The position numbers were made by a program, and so were the translations under genes. The notes under the pieces are model-generated. The model did not search any database, had not been told where the DNA came from, and saw only the letters and a list, made by a program, of their open reading frames with translations. From NCBI RefSeq assembly GCF_003058085.1, contig NZ_QBUD01000008.1:111836-175835 (forward strand): 64,000 bases of DNA, given 5' to 3'. Origin of the DNA: Yoonia sediminilitoris (GTDB taxonomy: Bacteria; Pseudomonadota; Alphaproteobacteria; Rhodobacterales; Rhodobacteraceae). Positions 17,409 to 25,935 of the stretch are shown here, piece by piece (the first letter of the stretch is position 1; every line of letters starts with the position of its first letter).

Positions 17409-17801
17409 ATGTTTGATCAGTCGCCTGTTTGCTATCTCTTTTCGAACACCGATTTCCGGGTCTGCGACGGCGTAGCGCGCGGTGATCCACTGGCATGCTC
17501 TGACGCGCTTGTGATGGACGATATCTACCAGTTTTCCACAGATGCCGTGCCGGTTGGCAGTCTGGGATTAGGGGCAGCGGCAGATTCCCAACCCGAAAGC
17601 CGCCTGACATTCATGACCCAGCACGGCAGACTTGTGGACATTCTCGTCGTGCCCAGCAAATCAGGCATACTGCGCTTCCTGCCTTTGTCCACGTTGGATG
17701 AAAAACACCGCTATCGGCTGATCGCGGCACAGACGGTCGGGCTGGAAGATGCGTTTGCCAATTTCGCGACATCCGGGCGCAAACAGCTTCAATCCGTATG
17801 A
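17409..17801 (+). CDS. Protein resembling the N-terminal part of roseobacter Hint-domain proteins
   Basis: 130 residues. Segments such as DIYQFSTDAVP, RLTFMTQHGRLVDILVV and LPLSTLDEKHRYRLIAAQ resemble, from memory, the region that precedes the Hint autoprocessing domain in large Rhodobacterales proteins. Here the Hint domain itself, which would follow ADVACVSF-like sequence, is absent; the protein ends ATSGRKQLQSV. It is therefore either a stand-alone version of that module or a shortened relative. No signal peptide. The 3' end overlaps the convergent lipoprotein gene by 13 bases. Confidence 0.6.
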   Translation: MFDQSPVCYLFSNTDFRVCDGVARGDPLACSDALVMDDIYQFSTDAVPVGSLGLGAAADSQPESRLTFMTQHGRLVDILVVPSKSGILRFLPLSTLDEKHRYRLIAAQTVGLEDAFANFATSGRKQLQSV

Positions 17802-18382
17802 GCGACCACAAAACTGCCGTCGAACACATCGCTTTCGGCGTCTCTTGCAATAGTTCCGCCATAGACAAGACCGGCAATGTTGCGTCCATCTTCTCCGAAA
17901 ATATCGCCGAAGAAAGCGCCGTTCACTTCATATCGCTCTGACCCTTTGGTGAGCGCGCCCTCGAATTCAGCATCCAACCGCGGATCGATGCGTGGATTTG
18001 AAGAGATATCAACAAATCCTTCCTTGATGTTCAAACGCCCTGCCAGATCGCCCGCAGGCCCTGCGAAACGGTCGATTGTTCCACTTATCGGATCGGCGGA
18101 TCCGTCGAACGCAACCTCCATACGCATACGGCCCAGATAAGGCTCCGGATCGGCGCCGCTTACCAGTGGCAGATCAATCCGCATTTCCCCCAAATACTGG
18201 GCGCTGCCCAGATCCACGAGTTGCACTTCAGGTGTGAAGGGTAAGGCATCGGCCTGCCGATATGCGCTTGCAAAAGCAGCAAATGGATCAATCGCCGCTG
18301 GCACGGGGGCCGCGTAATCGTCACCACCTGATCCGCCACAGGCAGCCATAAATAAAAATCCAGCCAAGTTGATGCTGCGCAT
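17789..18382 (-). CDS. Putative surface lipoprotein with TbpB-like barrel
   Basis: 197 residues. N-terminus MRSINLAGFLFMAACGGSGG has a short hydrophobic segment ending in a weak lipobox (M-A-A-C) and a Gly/Asp-rich linker. The C-terminal half has alternating beta segments and ends GAFFGDIFGEDGRNIAGLVYGG, similar to the last strands of transferrin-binding-protein-like barrels in which G-x-F-x-G and a conserved Gly close the barrel. Outer-membrane location and ligand binding are inferred. It is next to a second lipoprotein gene of the same layout on the same strand. Confidence 0.65.
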   Translation of the reverse strand: MRSINLAGFLFMAACGGSGGDDYAAPVPAAIDPFAAFASAYRQADALPFTPEVQLVDLGSAQYLGEMRIDLPLVSGADPEPYLGRMRMEVAFDGSADPISGTIDRFAGPAGDLAGRLNIKEGFVDISSNPRIDPRLDAEFEGALTKGSERYEVNGAFFGDIFGEDGRNIAGLVYGGTIARDAESDVFDGSFVVAHTD

Positions 18383-18441
18383 GTGATACCCCTTGTCGGG
18401 CTCATCATTGCTTTATCTTGCTTAATAGCCTGTTAATGCAG

Positions 18442-19077
18442 CTAGGGGTCAGCAGCAGAAAACAGTGTGACTACACCGCCGACGACGTTGCCGTTGTAAA
18501 CCAACTGGGCCTCCAGCTCTGACCCGGCCATGGCGGACAGCGGATTACCCAGAAACGTGCCGTTCACTGTGCCATCCAGCGCCACCGCCTGCCCCGGAGC
18601 TGTCAATACACCACTATAATTCAAGTCCCAACTGTTTGCGACCGTGCCACCAACAGTGCCACTTTCGATGGTCACAACCCCTGTGAAATCACGCAGCACC
18701 CGGTCCGGTCCGGTGCCAAAGAAGCGGGTCATCTGGCCCGTGATCGCGTTGTCCTCAAAATCAACTTCCAGTGCCAGATCACCGGCCAGAACCGATGGAC
18801 GCACGGATGTTTCAGCACGGATCGAAACGGACCCGGCAAATGCCATTTGGCCCAAAGTTTCGGGCACGATCAGGTCGGTCAGAGGATAGCCCGCGATGTC
18901 TGCATCCGGATCACCCAATATCTCCAAGCGCAGTGCGTCATACGAATCGATGCGCGCGATCCGCGGGTCAGGCGGCGGCGGGCTGCCGCCGCTATTATCA
19001 GTTCTGTCGTCACTACCACCGCCGCCGCCCCCGCAGGCCGCAAGCAAAGTCATTACGATCAAGATCAAATAGCGCAC
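18442..19077 (-). CDS. Putative surface lipoprotein, partner of the downstream lipoprotein
   Basis: 211 residues from the GTG at 19077, which has GGGGAG 5 nt upstream. The signal peptide YLILIVMTLLAAC ends in a good lipobox (L-A-A-C), followed by a poly-Gly stretch and a Pro-rich linker. The rest is beta-rich with repeated strands, ending DGTVNGTFLGNPLSAMAGSE and GGVVTLFSAADP, again like the closing part of a TbpB-type barrel. The gene is 59 bp upstream of the other lipoprotein; together they look like a diverged tandem pair. Ligand unknown. Confidence 0.65.
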   Translation of the reverse strand: MRYLILIVMTLLAACGGGGGGSDDRTDNSGGSPPPPDPRIARIDSYDALRLEILGDPDADIAGYPLTDLIVPETLGQMAFAGSVSIRAETSVRPSVLAGDLALEVDFEDNAITGQMTRFFGTGPDRVLRDFTGVVTIESGTVGGTVANSWDLNYSGVLTAPGQAVALDGTVNGTFLGNPLSAMAGSELEAQLVYNGNVVGGVVTLFSAADP

Positions 19078-19180
19078 GCGGACTCCCCTTGTTTGTGGCC
19101 ACCTTGCGCCATAGGTCCAAAGCAATCGTTAACCATACCGCGCATTGCCCTTTGCGCGCGGACGCCATAAAACAACCCAC

Positions 19181-20776
19181 ATGACAAATCGCCCTGACCT
19201 ACCGCCAGAAATTGCCCGCCGCCGGACCTTTGCGATCATCTCGCACCCCGATGCCGGCAAGACGACTTTGACTGAAAAATTCCTGCTTTATGGTGGCGCC
19301 ATCCAGATGGCCGGACAGGTGCGTGCCAAAGGCGAGGCGCGGCGCACGCGCTCGGACTTCATGCAGATGGAAAAAGACCGGGGGATTTCCGTTTCTGCCT
19401 CGGCCATGTCGTTTGATTTTGAAAACTTCCGTTTCAATCTGGTCGACACACCCGGCCACAGCGACTTTTCCGAAGACACATATCGCACGTTGACTGCCGT
19501 GGATGCCGCCGTGATGGTGATTGACGGCGCCAAGGGCGTAGAAAGCCAGACCCAGAAGCTGTTCGAAGTCTGCCGCTTGCGGGACCTGCCAATCCTTACC
19601 TTCTGTAACAAGATGGACCGCGAAAGCCGTGATACGTTCGAGATCATTGACGAAATTCAGGAAAACCTTGCGATTGACGTAACCCCCGCCGCATGGCCCA
19701 TCGGGGTGGGGCGCGAATTTATGGGGACCTACGACATTCTGCGCGACCGGCTGGAACTGATGGACCGGGCCGACCGCAACAAGATCGCCGAAAGCATCGC
19801 GATCAGCGGTCTGGACGACCCCAAGCTGGCCGAACATGTGCCCGCGCATTTGCTGGAAAAGTTCCTTGAGGAAATCGAGATGGCAAAGGAACTGCTGCCA
19901 AAACTCGACCACGAAAGCGTGCTGAATGGCTCAATGACGCCAATCTGGTTCGGCTCTGCGATCAACTCGTTTGGAGTTAAGGAGCTCATGGACGGGATTG
20001 GTACCTACGGGCCGGAACCGCAGGTGCAGACCGCGCAACCACGATCAATCGCACCAGAAGAAAAGAAAGTCGCAGGCTTTGTTTTCAAGGTGCAGGCTAA
20101 CATGGACCCCAAGCACCGTGACCGCGTGGCATTTGTGCGCCTTGCCTCGGGGCATTTCGAACGCGGCATGAAACTGACCCATGTGCGGTCAAAAAAGCAG
20201 ATGGCGATCACCAATCCTGTCCTGTTTCTTGCCGCCGACCGTGAACTTGCCGAAGAAGGATGGGCTGGCGATATTATCGGGATTCCCAACCACGGCCAAT
20301 TACGCATTGGCGATACGCTGACCGAAGGCGAAGCGATCCGTGTGTCGGGTATTCCATCATTTGCACCAGAACTGCTGCAAGCCTGCCGCGCAGGCGACCC
20401 GATGAAGGCCAAGCACCTTGAAAAGGCGTTGATGCAATTCGCCGAAGAAGGGGCCGCCAAAGTCTTTAAACCGACATTCGGCTCTGGTTTTATTGTGGGG
20501 GTCGTGGGTGCGCTGCAATTCGAGGTGCTCGCGAGCCGGATCGAGATGGAATATGGGCTGCCCGTCCGGTTCGAGGGGTCGCAGTTCACCTCTGCCCGCT
20601 GGGTGCATGGGCAAAAAGACGCGGTCGAGAAATTCGCCGCTGCGAACAAACAGCATATCGCGACCGACAACGACGGCGACACCGTTTACCTGACCCGCCT
20701 GCAATGGGACATTGACCGCGTTGGCCGCGATTACCCCGACGTGACGCTGAGCGCGACAAAGGAAATGATGGTCTGA
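19181..20776 (+). CDS. prfC: Peptide chain release factor 3
   Basis: The GTPase has 531 residues. G1 is SHPDAGKTT near residue 22, G3 DTPGHSDF, and G4 CNKMDR. After the G domain come the beta-barrel and the C-terminal domain with FKPTFGSGFIVGVVGALQFEV. RF3 recycles class I release factors from the ribosome after peptide release. The start MTNRPDLPPEIARRRTFA is the usual one; the 12 upstream codons are not conserved in the family. It is followed 19 bp later by a conserved unknown gene. Confidence 0.96.
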   Translation: MTNRPDLPPEIARRRTFAIISHPDAGKTTLTEKFLLYGGAIQMAGQVRAKGEARRTRSDFMQMEKDRGISVSASAMSFDFENFRFNLVDTPGHSDFSEDTYRTLTAVDAAVMVIDGAKGVESQTQKLFEVCRLRDLPILTFCNKMDRESRDTFEIIDEIQENLAIDVTPAAWPIGVGREFMGTYDILRDRLELMDRADRNKIAESIAISGLDDPKLAEHVPAHLLEKFLEEIEMAKELLPKLDHESVLNGSMTPIWFGSAINSFGVKELMDGIGTYGPEPQVQTAQPRSIAPEEKKVAGFVFKVQANMDPKHRDRVAFVRLASGHFERGMKLTHVRSKKQMAITNPVLFLAADRELAEEGWAGDIIGIPNHGQLRIGDTLTEGEAIRVSGIPSFAPELLQACRAGDPMKAKHLEKALMQFAEEGAAKVFKPTFGSGFIVGVVGALQFEVLASRIEMEYGLPVRFEGSQFTSARWVHGQKDAVEKFAAANKQHIATDNDGDTVYLTRLQWDIDRVGRDYPDVTLSATKEMMV

Positions 20777-20795
20777 CCTCTAGGCAGGAGGGCTG

Positions 20796-21422
20796 ATGCC
20801 GCTGCAAAACCGCGTCCTGCCCACGGGCGAAATCGTCGCGATCGCGGCGCGGGGGACCATGACCGGCAATCGCGGTATCCTGCACCGCGAGAACAAAACG
20901 CTCGGCACTGCTCGCTGGACCCACCACGCATGGATTTGCTGCACGCTTGATTGGCAAGGGCGCAAGCGCCCCGTCATGACCGGGCGCAACTGGACTGAAC
21001 TGTTCTTTCTGGATGAAGCGGTTGCCTTTGCCGCAGGTCATCGGCCCTGTGGCTATTGCAGGCGGTCCGCCTACAAACGCTATGTCGCTGCGTGGGAACA
21101 CGTAACGGGCACACGGCCAAAGGCACCGCAATTGGACAAGGCGCTGCATGCCGCACGCATCATCAAGGGCGGGCGCCAACAGCAAACCGGCACAGCCAAC
21201 TGCGACAGCCTGCCCGACGGGACGATCATCATTTATGGCGGGCGGCACCACCTGCTGGTGGGTCCCCGGATGCTCCTATACAGCCCCGACGGCTATGGTT
21301 TGGCCACTCCAAGACCAAGCGGCACGCACGTCACTGTCCTCACTCCTTCGCCGACTGTCGCGGTCTTGCGCGCAGGCTATGCCCCTGCCCTGCACCCAAC
21401 GGCCACCTTGTCACTTGACTAG
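20796..21422 (+). CDS. Conserved hypothetical protein with a CxxC motif
   Basis: 208 residues. The centre has AFAAGHRPCGYCRRSAYKRY, where His-x2-Cys-x2-Cys may bind a metal, reminiscent of the Ada-type zinc site. Flanking parts are beta-rich (GRKRPVMTGRNWTELFFLDEA, GTIIIYGGRHHLLVG). I recognise the family as widespread among proteobacteria but know of no assigned function. It starts 19 bp after prfC and is probably co-transcribed. No membrane segment or signal peptide. Confidence 0.7.
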   Translation: MPLQNRVLPTGEIVAIAARGTMTGNRGILHRENKTLGTARWTHHAWICCTLDWQGRKRPVMTGRNWTELFFLDEAVAFAAGHRPCGYCRRSAYKRYVAAWEHVTGTRPKAPQLDKALHAARIIKGGRQQQTGTANCDSLPDGTIIIYGGRHHLLVGPRMLLYSPDGYGLATPRPSGTHVTVLTPSPTVAVLRAGYAPALHPTATLSLD

Positions 21423-21499
21423 CAACTGCATCTTCAAGAGCTTTGAAGTAAGGTTGCCAGACCAGCACAATAGTCCCCCAAAGGAACCGAAGGACCGCA

Positions 21500-22255
21500 G
21501 TGACAAACCAAAAGGAAACCTTCCCCGGCGGCATTCGGGCATTGATTGCGCGCTATCAGCGCAGGCGGTCACGGCTGACCCCGCATGCGGGCGAAGATCT
21601 GGCGCCACTGGATATTGATTTTAAGGCACTGGCGCAAATTCCGCTCCCCAAACAGCCGCTGCCACGTCCAGAGGGGCTGAGCCGTATTGCAAAGAAACGA
21701 CACTTTTTGCTGGGCGAATTGGCAGGGCAAAGCGAATTGGCGATGCTGCACGGTATGCTGGTCGCGCATTTGCGCAAACACACACACCCTGACCACGCGC
21801 CTGCCCTGTTCCGGCGACTATGGACCGAAGAACAAGAGTGGCTCTTGGCCAATCTGGACCTGCGCTGGCTGGTATCCGCGGTCATCACCTTTGCCGACGT
21901 GGGCGAAACCGAAGCCGACCGTAGGCTTGCACAATCGCTCAAGATTTTCTTTTCACTGATGAAACTCTACGAAGCAGAGCGGGTCTATTCTGGTCATGCG
22001 CCGCAAAAGCCCTTTGGGTTGGGCAAACGGGCCAAGACACCGCTGCCAATGGGGATGCAGGATTTCTCGCTCTTACGCGGCGATCTGGAATCAGGGTTGC
22101 TTGCCCCCCTTTGGCAAGACAGCCATGACGCGCCAGCCATCGGGCCGCTCGTGCGGCATTTGCTAAACGCACTGAATACCGATGACGGAACCATTTTCAG
22201 GCGATTTGCCCTGATGCGGCAGGCCGCCGAAAGGGCAGAGAAAAAAGGGGGTTAA
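21500..22255 (+). CDS. Conserved hypothetical protein, alpha-helical
   Basis: The protein has 251 residues. The N-terminus is basic (RALIARYQRRRSRLTPH) and the remainder is mostly helical with many Leu and Arg residues; LRWLVSAVITFADVGETEADRRL is the longest apolar stretch and is not a clear membrane helix. No motif I can name. A RefSeq-style label would be hypothetical protein. It follows the CxxC protein by 77 bp and precedes the helicase by 133 bp. Confidence 0.6.
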   Translation: MTNQKETFPGGIRALIARYQRRRSRLTPHAGEDLAPLDIDFKALAQIPLPKQPLPRPEGLSRIAKKRHFLLGELAGQSELAMLHGMLVAHLRKHTHPDHAPALFRRLWTEEQEWLLANLDLRWLVSAVITFADVGETEADRRLAQSLKIFFSLMKLYEAERVYSGHAPQKPFGLGKRAKTPLPMGMQDFSLLRGDLESGLLAPLWQDSHDAPAIGPLVRHLLNALNTDDGTIFRRFALMRQAAERAEKKGG

Positions 22256-22388
22256 CGGCACATAACTTGACGGTTGCAGAGATTTACGCTAACTGACGCC
22301 AAAGGTTCACAGGACCTTCGACGCCGGGACGCTCGGAAAAATTGCGTCCTTTCACATATGCGGACCGATCCGCAACATTAGGACGTAC

Positions 22389-23849
22389 ATGACCAAGTTC
22401 ACTGATCTAAGCCTTGATCCCAAGGTTTTGAAAGCTGTCGCCGAAACAGGCTACGACACCCCTACCCCAATTCAGGCTGGCGCGATTGCCCCCGCGCTGG
22501 AAGGCCGTGATGTTTTGGGCATCGCCCAGACCGGCACTGGCAAAACCGCTGCCTTCACCTTGCCCATGATCACCTTGCTGGGTCGTGGGCGTGCCCGCGC
22601 GCGGATGCCCCGCTCGCTTGTGCTGGCGCCGACGCGGGAACTGGCGGCGCAGGTTGCCGAAAATTTCGACGCTTACGCCAAATATACCAAACTGACCAAG
22701 GCTCTGCTGATCGGCGGCACCAGTTTCAAGGATCAGGACAAGATCATCGACAAGGGTGTTGATGTGCTGATCGCAACGCCGGGCCGCCTGCTTGACCATT
22801 TGGAACGTGGCAAACTGATCCTCACCGATGTGAAAATCATGGTGGTGGACGAAGCGGACCGGATGCTCGACATGGGGTTCATTCCCGATATCGAAGAAAT
22901 CTTCAAACGCACACCGTTCACCCGCCAGACCCTGTTTTTCAGCGCGACGATGGCACCCGAAATTGAACGGATCACCAATACCTTCCTTTCGAACCCGGCC
23001 AAGATCGAAGTCGCCCGCGCGGCCACAACCAACGTGAATATCAAACAGGGTGTCGTGGCTTTCAAAGGGTCTGACAAACGCAAGGAACCTTCCGAGAAGC
23101 GCGCGCTGCTGCGGGCCCTGATTGATGCCGAGGGCGAAGATTGTTCCAATGCGATCATCTTTTGCAACCGCAAGTCAGACGTGGATATCGTTGCCAAGTC
23201 ATTGAATAAATACGGCTATCAGGCCGCCCCTATTCACGGCGATCTGGATCAAAGCCACCGAACACGCACGCTGGAAAGCTTTCGCGATGACAAGCTGCGG
23301 TTCCTTGTGGCATCTGATGTTGCCGCGCGCGGACTTGATATTCCGGCTGTCACGCATGTCTTCAACTTCGATGTTCCCAGCCATGCCGAAGACTACGTGC
23401 ACCGTATCGGGCGCACAGGCCGGGCTGGCCGTTCCGGCACCGCGATCATGATTTGCGTGCCACGCGATGAAAAGAACCTCGAAGATGTAGAGCGTCTGGT
23501 CAAACAGACTATTCCACGTCTTGAGGTGCCCGAAGGCATGACCACGGCCCGCGCCAAAAAGCCGGAGCCTAAGGCGGAACCCGAGGAAAAACCGCGCCGG
23601 ACACGCACGCGGACACCGCGCCGCAATGAACCCAAGACCGAGGCTGCCATAGAAGAGGCCGCACCTGCAGTTGAAGAAGCCAAAGCCGCTGAAAAACCGG
23701 CGCGCAACGAAAAACCTCGCGAAGAGCGCACGCGTGGCGGACGCGGTCGCGGCAATGACCGACGCGACAACGGCCACCAGATTGTCGGCATGGGTGAAGA
23801 CACCCCCGCCTTCATCGCGATGAGCTTTGCAGAACGGGTGAAAGGTTAG
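22389..23849 (+). CDS. DEAD-box ATP-dependent RNA helicase (RhlE-like)
   Basis: 486 residues. In order: Q motif FTDLSLDPKVLKAVAETGYDTPTPIQ-type at the N-terminus, Walker A AQTGTGKT, PTRELA, TPGR, DEAD (VVDEADRMLDMGF), SAT, and the C-terminal helicase part ending HRIGRTGRAGRSG near residue 345. The last 110 residues are a low-complexity extension rich in Lys, Arg, Glu and Pro with TRGGRGRGNDRRDN, an RNA-binding tail typical of this subgroup. Expected role: remodelling of structured RNA in ribosome assembly or mRNA decay. No operon partner downstream. Confidence 0.93.
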   Translation: MTKFTDLSLDPKVLKAVAETGYDTPTPIQAGAIAPALEGRDVLGIAQTGTGKTAAFTLPMITLLGRGRARARMPRSLVLAPTRELAAQVAENFDAYAKYTKLTKALLIGGTSFKDQDKIIDKGVDVLIATPGRLLDHLERGKLILTDVKIMVVDEADRMLDMGFIPDIEEIFKRTPFTRQTLFFSATMAPEIERITNTFLSNPAKIEVARAATTNVNIKQGVVAFKGSDKRKEPSEKRALLRALIDAEGEDCSNAIIFCNRKSDVDIVAKSLNKYGYQAAPIHGDLDQSHRTRTLESFRDDKLRFLVASDVAARGLDIPAVTHVFNFDVPSHAEDYVHRIGRTGRAGRSGTAIMICVPRDEKNLEDVERLVKQTIPRLEVPEGMTTARAKKPEPKAEPEEKPRRTRTRTPRRNEPKTEAAIEEAAPAVEEAKAAEKPARNEKPREERTRGGRGRGNDRRDNGHQIVGMGEDTPAFIAMSFAERVKG

Positions 23850-24387
23850 GCACAATCCACCTGTGAGTGTGCGAGCGTCCACAAAGCAGGACCAATCCTG
23901 TCTTATGTGTCAAACGCACCAAGCAGATAATTGAATTGGCCCCATTCTTGGTTGCGGATCGTCCCTTTTTCACAAATGGCAGTAATACAGCGTTTCGCGA
24001 AAACCTTTCTCACAGCTTTTCAGGAAACGCTGTGCAACGTTTATGTGTTGTGAGCGTTTCGCCTTTGTCTGATGCCTCGGGTTAAAGGCGGAACGCTTTA
24101 ATTTTCCACTATATTTATTCATACAAATCAATTTGTTACCCAGACAAAAGTTGTTGCCGAAACGCTGTGCACTGAAATTGAAATCCAGAGGTGAGATTGA
24201 GGCAATCCTTGAAGTCGGCTTTGCGAAACCATCGCAGAGAGAAGGATATGCCACGTTAAAGACGATACCATCAGCGCCTTAATCGATCCAAACGGACTTC
24301 CGGCGATTCCACTGACCGACAGTTGCTTGCCAGCAATCAATGAGAGGGGGCGCAAGGCCAAATCCGTCGAAGCGCTTTGCCCTGGCT
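23850..24387. other. Gene-free stretch with clustered GAAACGCT/AGCGTTTC motifs
   Basis: No convincing coding frame. AT-richer than its surroundings. It contains an inverted repeat (ACAGCGTTTC at 23987-23996, GAAACGCTGT at 24024-24033), a further AGCGTTTC at 24053-24060, and a 13-bp direct repeat GAAACGCTGTGCA at 24024-24036 and 24159-24171. TTTCGCGAAA at 23993-24002 is a perfect palindrome overlapping the first arm. The distal part adjoins the decayed rhaK and may include more of it. Confidence 0.55.
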
Positions 24388-24638
24388 CTATCTCAAGGTC
24401 ACATCCATGGCGGTCCGCCCCGTCAGCTTTGCGCCCCGAAACAGCGGATAGGTGACGATCTGGCGGGTATGGGATTTCAGGGTGGGTCTTAAACTGCGAG
24501 AACAATGCGCGTCGATGTGCAACCGGCCCGCTAGGCGGGGCGGGTGAGCACCGCAATTTCGGACAGGCTTTTGCTGTCGACCGGCACAAGTTTTGCATGG
24601 GTTTTCCCGATGTCGACGACGACGACATGGCCTATCAT
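24388..24638 (-). pseudogene. rhaK: Remnant of L-rhamnulokinase (FGGY family)
   Basis: An ATG overlapping the rhaU stop as ATGA opens with [17 protein letters not shown], the ATP-binding start of RhaK-type FGGY kinases, but the frame stops at TAG (24531-24533) after 35 residues. A shifted frame directly beyond reads ...RQIVTYPLFRGAKLTG, which resembles the LTYPQYWxxRLTG segment found later in the same kinases, and then stops at 24388. The intervening sequence and the C-terminal half (about 400 residues) are gone. This gene ends the operon in the Rhizobium order rhaRSTPQUK. Confidence 0.7.
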
Positions 24639-24949
24639 GGCATGTGAAAGACGGTTTCCAATGGTGCAGAAACCGGTTCGTTGTCGGGATGGGTCTGCAT
24701 GATGTCAGCCATATGCGCCCACCATTTCTGCATCACAGGGTGGTCTGGCAAGTCATCCATGGTGTGGCCATCCTCGCGCTTCAGAACGCCGAAAAGGATG
24801 TCCGTCTCTGCATCCAAATGGATTGAATAATCCGATATGCCCGCTTCTTTCAGTAGGGCGAGAAGCTCTGGCCAGATCTCGTCATGGCGCTTGATGTATT
24901 CCGCGCGGCAGCCCGGGTTAAGCTGCATTTTGAAAGCGAATTTCTCCAT
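24635..24949 (-). CDS. rhaU: L-rhamnose mutarotase
   Basis: The protein has 104 residues starting [13 protein letters not shown]. It has the family pattern: His in [10 protein letters not shown], then WAHMADIM near the C-terminus. It interconverts alpha and beta anomers of L-rhamnose (RhaM in enterobacteria, RhaU in rhizobia). The ATG at 24949 shares one base with the rhaQ stop (TGATG), and the 3' end overlaps the decayed kinase start as ATGA, so the operon was fully coupled here. Confidence 0.92.
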   Translation of the reverse strand: MEKFAFKMQLNPGCRAEYIKRHDEIWPELLALLKEAGISDYSIHLDAETDILFGVLKREDGHTMDDLPDHPVMQKWWAHMADIMQTHPDNEPVSAPLETVFHMP

Positions 24950-25935
24950 CAACGTGCCCGCCACATGGACCACAGGCGCGGCAATGCGATAACCCCGATC
25001 AGAAGCGCGCCAATCACGATCGACATCACGATGCCCGGCACATTCAGAAGCCCAAGGCCGAAAGTCACCAGCCCCATCACGAAGGCCGCAATCACAACAC
25101 CGATGATTGTGCCGGATCCGCCCAGAATGCTGACGCCACCAAGTACGACCATTGTGACGATCTCAAGCTCCCAGCCAGTTGCAATCGAAGGACGCGTCGA
25201 GCCCAGACGTGCCGTGAGGCAAACCGCTGCTATTCCTGACATAAGCCCGGTTAGCAGGAACAGGATGAACTTCACACGGCTTACACGGATGCCCGAGAAC
25301 ATTGCTCCGGTGGAGTTGTTCCCAATCGCGTAGACCGCGCGGCCGAAATTGGTTTTATGCAGCAGCACGGCGTAGATTACCGCGATAATTGCAAACAGGA
25401 CCAGTTCGAACGAGATCACCCACCAGACATAGCCTTGACCGAACCAGGAAAAGCTGGCCGGGTACCCTTTGAATGCCTGATCGCCCAGAACGATAAAGCT
25501 GATGCCGCGAAAGAGGCTCATGGTGCCGATGGTCACAACAATCGACGGAAGGCCAAAGCGCGTGACCAGCACACCGTTGAATGCCCCGCACAAAAGACCA
25601 ACCCCGAGGCCGATCATCACAAGGCCGGGTGTGCCGACGCCTATTTGAACCGCCGCCCCCATCGCAGTCGATGCAAGCGCGATGATCGAAGCCACGGATA
25701 GATCGATTTCCCCCGAGATGATGAGCAGTGCCATCGCGAAAGCAATCATTGCTTTCTCTGTGAAATTGAAGGTCGCGTCGCTCAGGTTCCAGGCATTGAG
25801 GAAGTATGGCGACGCGAAACTGTTGGCGACGAAAATTCCGATAGCAACCAAAAGCAGCAGGCTTTCCCAGCTTTTCAGCCTCTGTTCCAGCGGGGACCTC
25901 AGGCGGTCGGGAACAATACGTTCGGTGGTGCTCAT
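24949..25935 (-). CDS. rhaQ: Rhamnose ABC transporter permease
   Basis: The protein has 328 residues with about ten hydrophobic helices of the BPD_transp_2 family (RbsC-like). The cytoplasmic loop near residues 215-225 ([19 protein letters not shown]) matches the coupling region of sugar permeases. It pairs with the second permease to form the inner-membrane channel. The ATG overlaps the rhaP stop as ATGA. Assignment to rhamnose rests on the operon. Confidence 0.9.
   Translation of the reverse strand: MSTTERIVPDRLRSPLEQRLKSWESLLLLVAIGIFVANSFASPYFLNAWNLSDATFNFTEKAMIAFAMALLIISGEIDLSVASIIALASTAMGAAVQIGVGTPGLVMIGLGVGLLCGAFNGVLVTRFGLPSIVVTIGTMSLFRGISFIVLGDQAFKGYPASFSWFGQGYVWWVISFELVLFAIIAVIYAVLLHKTNFGRAVYAIGNNSTGAMFSGIRVSRVKFILFLLTGLMSGIAAVCLTARLGSTRPSIATGWELEIVTMVVLGGVSILGGSGTIIGVVIAAFVMGLVTFGLGLLNVPGIVMSIVIGALLIGVIALPRLWSMWRAR

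Noticed and set aside
24128..24628. 166-codon minus-strand frame in the gap after rhaU
   Set aside because: It is out of frame with both kinase-like segments and shows no family motif; the decayed rhaK explains the DNA better.
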